Source: a virus
Length of the DNA: 34,522 nt
Strand: one strand, 5' to 3'
Virus record (IMG/VR): IMGVR_UViG_3300020020_000112
Location: 1-34,522 of that record
Positions within the stretch are counted from its first letter, which is position 1, and the number at the start of each line of letters is the position of its first letter. This document shows, in pieces, positions 14,073 through 21,362 of the stretch. The notes under the pieces are model-generated. The model saw only the letters and a list, made by a program, of their open reading frames with translations, searched no databases and was not told the DNA's origin. The position numbers were made by a program, and so were the translations under genes.

Positions 14073-14308
14073 AGTTCTCCTTGATTAGCAAGATACATTT
14101 TCTTTGCAGCATACCAAGCTAATCTAGCGGCCTCACAATCCATTCCCTGAGTTTTAATATATGCATTGCAATCGTCTCCATGAGCATGAACAATAATATC
14201 TATCACACCATTATGCGATTCTTCCTCAGGATAATCTTCTTCGTGCGCATTATCAATGCGCATGGTAGGTTCCTCTAGTGCAGTTCCAGAATAAATGAAA
14301 ATCTCCAT
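14060..14308 (-). CDS. Small hypothetical protein (82 aa)
   Basis: AAGGAG ten bases before ATG 14308. The first 45 residues are acidic with histidines (HEEDYPEEESHNG, IIVHAHGDDCNAYI), the rest a helical AARLAWYAAKKMYL segment. No family recognised. It overlaps the stop of the previous gene by one base. Confidence 0.65.
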   Translation of the reverse strand: MEIFIYSGTALEEPTMRIDNAHEEDYPEEESHNGVIDIIVHAHGDDCNAYIKTQGMDCEAARLAWYAAKKMYLANQGELWAR

Positions 14309-14460
14309 TATTTTTTCTGCTCCTTAAGAAACTCTTCTTCTATGATATCAGGATTAACATTGACCATCTGACATATATCTTTGGCTGTTTGATATGGATC
14401 TTCACAACCTCTAGCACTAATCAGGTCACCTATTTTAAGCCATATAGCTTCGTTGCTCAT
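14308..14460 (-). CDS. Small helical protein (50 aa)
   Basis: The ATG at 14460 overlaps the helicase stop as TAATG, so it is preferred to the open frame reaching 14490. Sequence MSNEAIWLKIGDLIS, then QTAKDICQMVNVNPDIIEEE, looks like a small three-helix domain. Downstream of the helicase it could be a partner, by position only. Confidence 0.6.
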   Translation of the reverse strand: MSNEAIWLKIGDLISARGCEDPYQTAKDICQMVNVNPDIIEEEFLKEQKK

Positions 14461-16448
14461 TAGATGAGCTTCTTCAAATATTCGGCCCAATCGCCGGGAC
14501 GCAGCTTTTGATCTTCCATAACTCCCTTGATCTGATTGTCCTTCTTCTTAATGATCTCATCTAACCACTGGTCAACTGAGTTCATATTCTTCCAGTGATA
14601 AACTGTTACTGGTTCACTAGCTCCTTGCCGGAATACACGATCAGTACATTGGTCATTACGACCAGAGTTATACCAAAGGTCCAAGAAACCGACATAAGAA
14701 GCCCCGCCAGTCCACTGAGAGGGATTTTTCTGAAGATTAAGACCCTCGCCCATTGCTGAGTTGATACACAATACTCGTATCTTTCCTTGCTGGAAACCAA
14801 CTTCGAGATTAGCCAAGTTAGCACTATTCTCTCCAATCAGCAGTTCACAAGTAATATTCTGCTCCAAACAGCGACGTTGAATCTCTCTCATCGGCTCATT
14901 GAATGAACAGAAGATAACAATCGGCTCATCACCGATAGCTTCGATTGTATCCATTGCTTCATCAATTTTGCTAGACTCTCTAACATCTAGCCTATCAATC
15001 TGAACCAACAGTTTACCGTCATCAGTTGTTACTGGCATTCCCGTGAATGGATCAACTACAGACTTTTTGAAGTCGATAACCGGCCAAACATTCAATTGGC
15101 GCAAACGAATCAGCTGAGCTATAATAGCGGATGCAGTAAAGATCTTCTCTTGATCCTGGTCTGCCAACCACACGAAGAATTGATCTCGCATTTGTTCGTA
15201 GACTGCTGCTTGTGCTGGCAACATCTCGAGCAATACTTCTCGCTGTTCGTACGGTGTAACAGGAGGCATCTGTAATCCTACCTCATCTTTGCGACGCTTA
15301 CACATACGTCCAACTAGTGCATTATTCAAAAGCTTGTCGGCATCAACTACCAGTTGAAATTCTCCGGCAACACTCATCATTGAAGTAAACGCATTTTCGA
15401 ATTGCCGGGCAGACGGGAATCTTTCAGGATCAAAGATATGCAAATATGCCCACATTTCTGTCACTCTATTAACCATAGGTGTACCGGACATAAGAATCTG
15501 CATTTTTACATTGCGTGTTATATCGAATACAGACTTCCATACAGCTGTAGGTCCTGAGACATTAGCCCCACCTTTTAGCTTGTGGACTTCATCCATTACA
15601 ACGAAATCCCAATCAACATCCTGTAGGGCTTCAGTTGTACGGACAGTTTCGTAGTTAGTAATACAAGACATTCCGAACTCATCAATCATTTCGAAGAATG
15701 CCTCACGCTGAGCCTTATTCATTGATCCTTCTACCGGAATTAATTGAATACCGGGCGCCCACATTTTACCCTCACGAATAGTACCACCCGTCTTTAGAAT
15801 GGAAGTCTTAGTGAGCCAAAGAATACGTGGTTTGCGATCGTATTCAGCTTCGAATAAAGCGGATAGTACTGTGAGTGTATCGAATGTTTCCTTAGTCTTG
15901 CCGAGTCCCATATCGTTAGCGTTCAAGAAACCATTGAAACCAGAAAGATATGCGTGGATTGTTTGTACAACATCTTCCTTTTGATATTGGTGAGCTTTTG
16001 CCCATGAAGGATTGTTCTCCATAATCTTGAAGACTTTATCAGCTGTTTCATTGATAGCTTGATTCTTCAATGCATCACGAAGCATTTCCTCTTTACGACG
16101 TGCAAGAGCAAGCTTAGTATCTTTGTTGCGATTAATATCGCTCAACACTGAGCTACGTGTTTCATCTAACATACGAAGCTTATCTCGGAGGATACGCATT
16201 TCTTCAACTACTTGTGCGTACGTATCTTCCTCAGAGGCAAGTTCATAGTTAACATATGTCAGAGAATCTTCAATCTCTGGTAATGTCATTTCTGCGATAG
16301 TTTTTTCAGCTGTCCAGTTATGACCAATTGAATCAACTGCATCTTTCATGCCCATCTGTTCATTGATGATATCATTGATCGCATCAATTTCAGCATCACC
16401 AGATGGCTCATCAGGCTTAGGTTCAAAGTTTCCAAATGAAATAGTCAT
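14460..16448 (-). CDS. SNF2-family superfamily 2 helicase/translocase
   Basis: 662 aa. After an acidic start and a coiled-coil stretch (about 55-140), motif I is ANDMGLGKT (177-185), motif II VVMDEVHKL near 285, motif III MSGTPMVN near 325, and the second RecA lobe ends with AMGEGLNLQ and DQCTDRVFRQG (motifs V and VI). This is the order of SNF2/Rad54-like translocases, which strip or remodel protein-DNA complexes or branch-migrate DNA. The neighbours are small uncharacterised genes rather than the recombination module. A role in replication fork or recombination handling is inferred from the family. Confidence 0.93.
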   Translation of the reverse strand: MTISFGNFEPKPDEPSGDAEIDAINDIINEQMGMKDAVDSIGHNWTAEKTIAEMTLPEIEDSLTYVNYELASEEDTYAQVVEEMRILRDKLRMLDETRSSVLSDINRNKDTKLALARRKEEMLRDALKNQAINETADKVFKIMENNPSWAKAHQYQKEDVVQTIHAYLSGFNGFLNANDMGLGKTKETFDTLTVLSALFEAEYDRKPRILWLTKTSILKTGGTIREGKMWAPGIQLIPVEGSMNKAQREAFFEMIDEFGMSCITNYETVRTTEALQDVDWDFVVMDEVHKLKGGANVSGPTAVWKSVFDITRNVKMQILMSGTPMVNRVTEMWAYLHIFDPERFPSARQFENAFTSMMSVAGEFQLVVDADKLLNNALVGRMCKRRKDEVGLQMPPVTPYEQREVLLEMLPAQAAVYEQMRDQFFVWLADQDQEKIFTASAIIAQLIRLRQLNVWPVIDFKKSVVDPFTGMPVTTDDGKLLVQIDRLDVRESSKIDEAMDTIEAIGDEPIVIFCSFNEPMREIQRRCLEQNITCELLIGENSANLANLEVGFQQGKIRVLCINSAMGEGLNLQKNPSQWTGGASYVGFLDLWYNSGRNDQCTDRVFRQGASEPVTVYHWKNMNSVDQWLDEIIKKKDNQIKGVMEDQKLRPGDWAEYLKKLI

Positions 16449-16678
16449 CAGTTGTACCTCTTTGGAAGAGCATGAATATATTGCATAGCTTCTTCTTTAC
16501 CACATTCAAGAGTCTCAGAAACATATAGCGCTGCTTCTGTTACTTTTTTGAAGAACTTACTATCAATCCACCAACATTCCACAACATCAGAAAACATGTT
16601 AATATATTGATGATAGTGATCTGGTTGAGTATTACTTTCGCAACCAGCGCACTCCACATATACAATTGTTTCACTCAT
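16448..16678 (-). CDS. Small hypothetical protein (76 aa)
   Basis: Three consecutive ATGs (16684, 16681, 16678) follow AAAGGA; the last gives the best spacing. It starts MSETIVYVECAGCESN with a CxxC, has histidine-rich PDHYHQYINMF, and ends in helical VTEAALYVSETLECGKEE. It couples to the helicase start as TGATG. No family recognised. Confidence 0.6.
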   Translation of the reverse strand: MSETIVYVECAGCESNTQPDHYHQYINMFSDVVECWWIDSKFFKKVTEAALYVSETLECGKEEAMQYIHALPKRYN

Positions 16679-16680
16679 CA

Positions 16681-16851
16681 TCATCCTTTCACAAAAATAA
16701 TGTCATCACCAGTAGTGGTCGAAATATTCACTGACTCTATTAGACCCTCTCTTAAGAGTCTCTCTATCAGCGTAGAAATAGCCACATCTTCTACTGCTAC
16801 AGGTAAATCCGTAGTCTTATCATCTTTGACATGACTTAGCAGGAATCTCAT
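16681..16851 (-). CDS. Small hypothetical protein, winged-helix-like (56 aa)
   Basis: ATG at 16851 overlaps the upstream stop as ATGA; the end runs into the next ATG cluster. Sequence MRFLLSHVKDDKTTDLPVAV, then VAISTLIERLLREGLIESVN, followed by a beta-hairpin, recalls a minimal winged-helix, but this is too short to be sure. It fills the 16685-16848 gap. Confidence 0.6.
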   Translation of the reverse strand: MRFLLSHVKDDKTTDLPVAVEDVAISTLIERLLREGLIESVNISTTTGDDIIFVKG

Positions 16852-16967
16852 TTCCGCACCAACTCATATTTTGAGAGAATATAGATCCAGGTAACGGAAG
16901 TACCACAGAGAGAACCTACTCCTATTAGAATCATATCTTTTATATCTCTAACAGTAGACTTTTTCAC
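16848..16967 (-). CDS. Membrane microprotein (39 aa)
   Basis: GTG at 16967 overlaps the previous stop as GTGA, and its end couples to the next start as ATGA. A basic N-terminus (MKKSTVRDIKD) is followed by one membrane helix at about 12-33 (MILIGVGSLCGTSVTWIYIL) and a short tail. No family recognised; coupling at both ends supports it. Confidence 0.6.
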   Translation of the reverse strand: MKKSTVRDIKDMILIGVGSLCGTSVTWIYILSKYELVRK

Positions 16968-17650
16968 AGGATCACTTCCTTAACTTGCACTTCTTCGGGG
17001 TGATTATCTGCGTACTCCATAACATCCATGTACTTGATACCCTCAGTAAAGATACCGAGTCTACGAGCTACAACACGGAAGTTATAGAATGGCTCTTCAT
17101 CGCCGGGGAAATAGAACGCATAAGTCTTTGCAAGACTCGCAGCGTAATTACCTGGCTTGCTCTTAATCTGGAACAAATCCAGTTCGTACATCAATTTTGC
17201 GATCGCACGAATAGGCTGCCATGCATCACGTAAACGCTTGTGTTGAACTTGCGCCATCTTCTTATCGCTAATTGATTCAGTCATTGTTAGTGACTCTCTC
17301 TTAGCACGGTCGTGAACAGCGTTCTCTAAGTCTTGCGCCAATCTACGCAATTCGTCAACCATCCCCAATACTACAGGGAATTCTAGAGTCTCGCCTAGCT
17401 CAGTCAAAAAGCCCATCACTTCTGAAGTGTGCTCTTTGAGCGTCTCTTTAAAAGCGGGGCTGGACTTGAAGTCATTACGAGCCTTATCTTCAATCTTAGA
17501 AGTAGGTGTCGCTTTTTCCTCGAGGATTTCTTCGAGTTCATCTACCTTGATCTTAACAGCTTGCTCAAACTTCTTCAAGTTAAGAGCATCATCAAGAAAT
17601 CCTAGATGTTCCGGGAATATTTCCAAGTCATAGAATACGTTGTTAGACAT
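16964..17650 (-). CDS. Hypothetical protein (228 aa)
   Basis: Helical through most of its length, with long charged helices (VKIKVDELEEILEEK, MVDELRRLAQDLENAVHDRAK). The C-terminus is more mixed, with YFPGDEEPFYNFRVVARRLG and a terminal YADNHPEEVQVKEV. No family recognised. It is one of the larger unassigned early genes and shares junctions with small genes on both sides. Confidence 0.75.
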   Translation of the reverse strand: MSNNVFYDLEIFPEHLGFLDDALNLKKFEQAVKIKVDELEEILEEKATPTSKIEDKARNDFKSSPAFKETLKEHTSEVMGFLTELGETLEFPVVLGMVDELRRLAQDLENAVHDRAKRESLTMTESISDKKMAQVQHKRLRDAWQPIRAIAKLMYELDLFQIKSKPGNYAASLAKTYAFYFPGDEEPFYNFRVVARRLGIFTEGIKYMDVMEYADNHPEEVQVKEVIL

Positions 17651-18153
17651 TATTCACTTACCTTTCTGAAAGTGATTTGCATACCAGAATAAACGATGCA
17701 TTGCATGGAATCAATATTGTAGGCGTGCATAAACTGCGACGCCAATTGTGCTTGTGAATCGTGTATATCACACCTATGTTCAGGGACTACAATGATATCC
17801 CCAATCATTGTTTCTTTTGTGATATCGAGAAACATCTCCATTATTGCACGAGGATCTTTATGATCTTCGGTTGCCCAACTATTTGAATTAAAGTCGGGAG
17901 AAATAGGGTCCATCGAAGTATCGTATTTCAATTCATCTTCAATGAGAAAATGACCGGGGATATGAAAAGTCTCATTAGTATCTCCCCGATCAAATACTAT
18001 TGATGTTCCGCTATCTGAAAGATGACCTAGATAAAGGCTATCGTTATAAAGTAAATTGCCATCTAAATGAGCACTCTTAGTATTGTAAGCATTGCCATAT
18101 ATCTCGTTAGCTAATGCTGCTGCCCATTGTGGAAATAAATCGTCATATTTCAT
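17650..18153 (-). CDS. Hypothetical protein (167 aa)
   Basis: Open to 18237, but ATG at 18153 lies just after the upstream stop and leaves no long overlap. Residues include LFPQWAAALANEIYGNAYN, a Gly/Asp-rich strand region (DSGTSIVFDRGDTNETFHI) and IIVVPEHRCDIHDSQAQL. It looks like a mixed alpha-beta globular protein; family not recognised. Confidence 0.65.
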   Translation of the reverse strand: MKYDDLFPQWAAALANEIYGNAYNTKSAHLDGNLLYNDSLYLGHLSDSGTSIVFDRGDTNETFHIPGHFLIEDELKYDTSMDPISPDFNSNSWATEDHKDPRAIMEMFLDITKETMIGDIIVVPEHRCDIHDSQAQLASQFMHAYNIDSMQCIVYSGMQITFRKVSE

Positions 18154-18154
18154 T

Positions 18155-18388
18155 TCAGATACCAAATGCCTTTCTAATAACATCAGTGTAAAGATCTTTG
18201 AATTCATTGTAGAAAGTAAATGCTTCTTCCTTAGCAAGAGTTAGATTAACAATTTGTACCTCATGAAACAAATCCCAATCAGAAGAACCATCATCTGTTT
18301 CTGCTGTTGTTTCTTTCAATTGTTGATCTGCCTTAGCATACTCGTGCCATAGCAAAGTTGCAACATGAACAATCAATGCATCATTCAT
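18155..18388 (-). CDS. Hypothetical protein (77 aa)
   Basis: ATG at 18388 forms TGATG with the upstream stop; a GTG three bases earlier is also in frame. Two helices (VHVATLLWHEYAKADQQL and LAKEEAFTFYNEFKDLY) flank an acidic linker TAETDDGSSDWD. No family recognised. Confidence 0.65.
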   Translation of the reverse strand: MNDALIVHVATLLWHEYAKADQQLKETTAETDDGSSDWDLFHEVQIVNLTLAKEEAFTFYNEFKDLYTDVIRKAFGI

Positions 18389-18657
18389 CACTTAATCCAA
18401 CCCTTCTTAATTGCAAAAGCGACAGTACAGATACGTGATCCATCTAATGTAGTAGATGAACCATCATCGTGATTGAAGTCGAACCAGTAGTTATCCCATT
18501 CTTCTATTGGTGTAGAAGAATTCTGTCCGTTCATTGTATTAGGTTGCGGATAACGATGAATTCTTTCTATTACTCCAGGCTTCATATCGTAATAGTTGAA
18601 AGCCCTATCACCTTGATGAAGAACTACTTTATCCTCAGTTGTTATATCAATGACCAT
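18388..18657 (-). CDS. Hypothetical protein (89 aa)
   Basis: Begins MVIDITTEDKVVLHQGDRAF, continues with a strand-rich and aromatic section (YDMKPGVIERIHRYP, WDNYWFDFNHDDGSST) and ends TVAFAIKKGWIK. The composition suggests a small beta-barrel. A 98-base gap before it holds a short TCGGG/CCCGA hairpin but no gene. No family recognised. Confidence 0.7.
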   Translation of the reverse strand: MVIDITTEDKVVLHQGDRAFNYYDMKPGVIERIHRYPQPNTMNGQNSSTPIEEWDNYWFDFNHDDGSSTTLDGSRICTVAFAIKKGWIK

Positions 18658-18755
18658 TGTTTGTTACTACCTTTCAAGTAGTTATTAGTTGCCGGGGATA
18701 TTTTGTATTTCGGGCATTCCTCTGTCCCGACTCAAGCGTACCACCGATCGGTCAA

Positions 18756-18932
18756 TCAGTCAAGCACTTTCTTGGTATTATAGTGCTTTATTAGATGGCG
18801 TACATAGGTGCAAGCTCGATTGTAGTCTTGAAACGGAGCTACATAATTAATAGATGTTACTACTCCCGGTGGAACGTAGACAAACCAAATACGTCCATGT
18901 TTCTTGATGGTACATTTAGCTGAGTAGTTCAT
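18756..18932 (-). CDS. Small hypothetical protein (58 aa)
   Basis: ATG at 18932 is preferred over an in-frame TTG at 18944. It is basic with a hydrophobic strand core: MNYSAKCTIKKHGRIWFVYV, then PGVVTSINYVAPFQDYNRAC and a helical end YVRHLIKHYNTKK. This fits a small RNA- or DNA-binding alpha-beta fold. It overlaps the winged-helix gene by 17 bases and is probably cotranscribed with it. Confidence 0.6.
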   Translation of the reverse strand: MNYSAKCTIKKHGRIWFVYVPPGVVTSINYVAPFQDYNRACTYVRHLIKHYNTKKVLD

Positions 18933-19410
18933 AAGCCCTCTCAATCATTGCTTCAAAGGTTTTAAGTTCCATCTCGAGTTGCTCCCTATTAATGGGCTTC
19001 TTTTCATGAAATCCTGTATGCATATCGGAACCGTTATCCATAGCTAGTATGAGAGTTATGTTGATACTTAGTAGACCTAGTACCTCTCCGTATTTGCGAC
19101 GCAGATCAGTTATTCTTTCACGGAACAAATCGTCTTGACATGCATATGCATTGGTAATTTCGGTGACGTTAGTAAAGCTCGTTAAAAACCTATGAACGGG
19201 CCAAGAATCCTTAGTACGTTCACGAGTAGACCTAGTAGCTTTCAACTCACCTAGATGAGATTCCTCTATTGCTTTACTTGCTAATAGTTTACGGATATTT
19301 AGATACACAGTCTTAGGGTCGAGGTAGCTAAATTCTGCTAAAGCGTTCTTTCTTGTACAGCCGGGGTGGTCAATAATGTAGTCTAAAATAGGTTGCTCAT
19401 AAGATCGCAT
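18916..19410 (-). CDS. Winged-helix DNA-binding protein, candidate phage regulator
   Basis: 164 aa from ATG 19410. Residues 6-62 match a winged helix-turn-helix: helices PILDYIIDH, TRKNALAEF and DPKTVYLNIRKLL, then a wing-like turn and GELKATR. The rest is charged, with helical RERITDLRRKYGEVLGLL and EMELKTFEAMIERAYELL suited to dimerisation. The frame is open upstream to 19533, but that extension has no ribosome binding site and contains a promoter-like TTGACA (19444-19449). The mRNA may therefore begin very near the ATG, possibly leaderless, as in some phage repressors. It is the first gene of the long leftward series and a candidate lysogeny or early-gene regulator. Confidence 0.6.
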   Translation of the reverse strand: MRSYEQPILDYIIDHPGCTRKNALAEFSYLDPKTVYLNIRKLLASKAIEESHLGELKATRSTRERTKDSWPVHRFLTSFTNVTEITNAYACQDDLFRERITDLRRKYGEVLGLLSINITLILAMDNGSDMHTGFHEKKPINREQLEMELKTFEAMIERAYELLS

Positions 19411-19418
19411 AGGCCATC

Positions 19419-19449
19419 CATATACATAGATGAGGAGTATGGCTGTCAA
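19419..19449 (-). promoter_or_regulatory. Possible promoter of the winged-helix gene
   Basis: The minus strand has an exact TTGACA (19444-19449). The -10 is ambiguous: TATATG (19419-19424) at 19-base spacing or TGTATA (19421-19426) at 17. Either would start transcription within a few bases of the ATG at 19410. The exact -35 is the main support. Confidence 0.35.
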
Positions 19450-19620
19450 GTAAAATATGATAGCTGGCGGAAGTGCCGATCGGGTAGTGGTGGGGTATGG
19501 GCTGGGGATAGCTGGCAGGTATCGGATAGGCATAACTACATGGTATAGTCGGGGTGTGATACGGTAACGTACACTGTATAAAAGGCCAGCGTAAGGCTAC
19601 TGTCTCTAAAGTTAAAAATA

Positions 19621-19665
19621 GGGAAAGTAACTAGGTAGGATTCTATCCGTACCCTAGTACTTCCC
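19621..19665 (-). ncRNA. Long bulged hairpin with U-rich tail: regulatory RNA or terminator candidate
   Basis: The segment pairs GGGAA with TTCCC, GTA with TAC, CTAGG with CCTAG, TA with TA and GGAT with ATCC around a three-base loop, about 19 pairs interrupted only by single-base bulges. On the minus strand it is followed by TATTTTTAAC, like an intrinsic terminator. Since the upstream gene already has its own terminator (19896-19928), this second structure may end a short non-coding transcript or guard the regulator promoter. No RNA family recognised. Confidence 0.4.
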
Positions 19666-19765
19666 GCCCTCCTCTAATTTTACCGAGTCCCATAGTACCC
19701 ATACCTAAAAACACGATTTACCATTCAGAGGACTTAACCTCAGAAATAGTCTATACGTATATCTC

Positions 19766-19777
19766 CCCCTGTAGGGG
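19766..19777. repeat. Representative copy of the dispersed CCTGTAGG element (17 copies)
   Basis: Here the full 12-base form CCCCTGTAGGGG. The 8-base core, in either orientation, starts at 474, 1445, 3847, 5124, 8113, 10310, 11492, 13619, 15620, 19768, 20435, 21919, 22339, 26403, 27822, 28942 and 34162. Flanks favour a pyrimidine before and a purine after, making a palindrome with a non-palindromic GT centre. It lies in both genes and gaps and in both arms. Confidence 0.7.
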
Positions 19778-19895
19778 CCAACTTAATTACATATATGAAA
19801 ATGAAGATAGAGCAAAGAAATATATAAATTGAATAACTAATAACTAAATGTATATGTGTTGGTACTAATTATGCGACGGACCTAAACGAACCCAT

Positions 19896-19928
19896 AAAAA
19901 TAGCCCCCAGATATTATCCAGGGGCTAT
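19896..19928 (-). terminator. Intrinsic terminator after the 110-aa paralogue
   Basis: On the minus strand ATAGCCCC pairs with GGGGCTAT (19900-19907 with 19921-19928) around a 13-base loop and is followed by TTTTAT. It begins 26 bases after the stop at 19955 and closes that gene as a separate transcription unit. Confidence 0.8.
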
Positions 19929-19954
19929 TAATATATTCCGGATCCGCTTATTAT

Positions 19955-20287
19955 TTACTCATCCAACAATGAATCCAACTCGCCCATTTCCAATTCAGCG
20001 AGCAAATCATCATCATTGGATTCTTTCTTGCTACGTGGCTTGCGGAAATAAGAAACATTAGTGAGGTGATCCTCACCATGAATTTTCCGCAGGTTTTGCA
20101 ATTCCTTATCATACATTTTGTATGCTGAGGCTAGAACCTTACGGAACTTATCGAGAGTTTCTTTGCGAGAAACAATTTCCTCATCCGTGAGTTTCCAGAT
20201 AGAACCTGAAACCAATTCGTTCAGGTACTTATCCTCAATTACGATCTGTAGAGTAGATCGCTTAATAGGCTTTGCTTTTACAGCCAT
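19955..20287 (-). CDS. Acidic-tailed protein, paralogue of 20565-20963 (110 aa)
   Basis: About 70 residues are clearly similar to the neighbouring 132-aa protein: LVSGSIW, then a helical section, then RKIHGEDHL and a closing YFRKPR. Here they are followed by a shorter acidic tail (DDDLLAELEMGELDSLLDE). The N-terminus is short and basic (MAVKAKPIKRST). The fold is predicted by eye as strand-helix-helix. A good promoter (20372-20401) and its own terminator make it monocistronic, a sign of strong or separately timed expression. Function unknown; a small basic core with an acidic tail could be a DNA mimic, ssDNA-binding accessory or polymerase-binding factor. Confidence 0.8.
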   Translation of the reverse strand: MAVKAKPIKRSTLQIVIEDKYLNELVSGSIWKLTDEEIVSRKETLDKFRKVLASAYKMYDKELQNLRKIHGEDHLTNVSYFRKPRSKKESNDDDLLAELEMGELDSLLDE

Positions 20288-20371
20288 TATTTCCTACCTT
20301 TCAAGTTGATAATCGGATATACCCTGAAAGGCGGGTCCGGAATAAATCTTCAGTTTTCAAGGTACGTATTT

Positions 20372-20401
20372 AATCTATCACACTCGAGGTATTATTGTCA
20401 A
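20372..20401 (-). promoter_or_regulatory. Leftward promoter of the 110-aa paralogue
   Basis: Exact TTGACA (20396-20401) and TAGATT (20372-20377) with 18-base spacing; TAGATT fits the TAnnnT form common in actinobacterial promoters. Transcription would start near 20365 and give a leader of about 77 bases. A CCTGTAGG element (20435-20442) lies about 35 bases upstream of the -35. Confidence 0.65.
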
Positions 20402-20521
20402 ATCATCAAGAGAAATGGATTTCATTAATTCAATCCTGTAGGGGTTATTATTTAATAGACGGATGATATAACTAAGTTATTATCGGTACTAGTAATGCGA
20501 CTGTGAGGAACGAACAAAACT

Positions 20522-20550
20522 AAAAGAGGGCAGGATTTCTCCTGCCCTCT
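20522..20550 (-). terminator. Intrinsic terminator after the 132-aa paralogue
   Basis: A perfect 11-bp stem (AGAGGGCAGGA with TCCTGCCCTCT) and a four-base TTTC loop, followed on the minus strand by TTTTAGTTTTG. It starts 14 bases after the stop at 20565. It is one of the clearest terminators in the window. Confidence 0.88.
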
Positions 20551-20564
20551 CTCAGCATTCAACT

Positions 20565-20963
20565 TCACTCCGAGGTTTCGTCATCCTCCTCATCCTCATC
20601 TTCTCCGAAGGACAAGTCATCCATCAAAGAAGTGTCAACGCCATCCTTCGGTGTCCGAGGCTTGCGGAAGAAGTTGACTTCCTTCAAATGGTCGTCACCG
20701 TGAATCTTCCGCTGATTCTTCAGTTCCTCATCGAACATCTTGAGAGAAGCCTTTACGGTCTTCATAAACTTCTCAAGAGTATTCCGAACCGAAATGATCT
20801 GGTCGGTATCTTGTGTCCAGATCGAACCGCTGACAAGTTGCTGAAGCATCTTGTCGTCGATGACTGTTTGGACGACACCTTTCTTCTTCTTGACTTGCAC
20901 CGTTGCGGACTCCTTGTCAATGAAGTCCGCAACTGGACCGATAATCTTTGGCGTGTTTGCCAT
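20565..20963 (-). CDS. Acidic-tailed protein, paralogue of 19955-20287 (132 aa)
   Basis: Shares the LVSGSIW...RKIHGDDHL...FFRKPR core with the next gene, but has a longer basic N-terminus (VQVKKKKGVVQ) and a longer acidic tail (FGEDEDEEDDETSE). GAAAGG precedes the ATG. GC content over five counted lines is about 48%, against about 41% for its paralogue, so the copies have diverged or one was acquired separately. It lies between the 83-aa gene and a strong terminator. Function unknown. Confidence 0.8.
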   Translation of the reverse strand: MANTPKIIGPVADFIDKESATVQVKKKKGVVQTVIDDKMLQQLVSGSIWTQDTDQIISVRNTLEKFMKTVKASLKMFDEELKNQRKIHGDDHLKEVNFFRKPRTPKDGVDTSLMDDLSFGEDEDEEDDETSE

Positions 20964-21019
20964 GACTAGTTACCTTTCTGTTTGTTGATTCGGCGACCTT
21001 CCCAGGTGGCCGAGGTTGA

Positions 21020-21271
21020 TTAGATCGGAAGATACTCGTCGAATGTCGACTTGTAGAAGTCCCTCAGTGTGTGACGCTGAGAATATGACAACTTGCTCAA
21101 GTAATCGACGGTAACCGAAATGTTGTTGAACTCGTACCGTGTCATTCGTGCCAGTTTGGCGCATGCGAGGAACATTTCCTCATCAAAGTTGGCATGCTGC
21201 GCCAACTGGACAACTGGCCAAGTCATGTAGTCCATGACCTGAAGTTCCTGATTCTCTCTTTCGATTCTCAT
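21020..21271 (-). CDS. Hypothetical protein (83 aa), first leftward gene
   Basis: ATG at 21271 with GAAAGG upstream; the open frame to 21310 has no such site. Mostly helical: MRIERENQELQVMDYM, then WPVVQLAQHANFDEEMF and a C-terminal LSYSQRHTLRDFYKSTF. It is the first gene transcribed leftward from the divergent control region and so an immediate-early gene by position. GC is about 50%, higher than most of the window. No family recognised. Confidence 0.7.
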   Translation of the reverse strand: MRIERENQELQVMDYMTWPVVQLAQHANFDEEMFLACAKLARMTRYEFNNISVTVDYLSKLSYSQRHTLRDFYKSTFDEYLPI

Positions 21272-21362
21272 TTCTACCCTTTCTTTGTCGGTTCTTTGGT
21301 ACAAGGTCAATATACACCCGACCCCTTATTATGACAATAGTTATAACCTAGTAATATAGGGA

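Larger units (their letters stand above)
19411..19954. other. Structured intergenic region (544 bp) upstream of the winged-helix gene
   Basis: No supported gene. Contents on the minus strand, in transcription order: the terminator at 19896-19928; an A/T-rich stretch; a symmetric CCCC-TGTA-GGGG copy of the dispersed element (19766-19777); a small hairpin (GAGG/CCTC with flanking TTC/GAA, about 19725-19748); a long bulged hairpin with a T-rich tail (19621-19665); and the promoter-like TTGACA before the regulator. An open frame in 19411-19533 would encode a hydrophobic segment in front of the winged helix, but is judged non-coding. Confidence 0.55.

Noticed and set aside
19411-19533. N-terminal extension of the winged-helix protein with a membrane-like helix
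   Set aside because: No ribosome site, and it contains an exact -35 box; the downstream ATG gives a complete winged helix.
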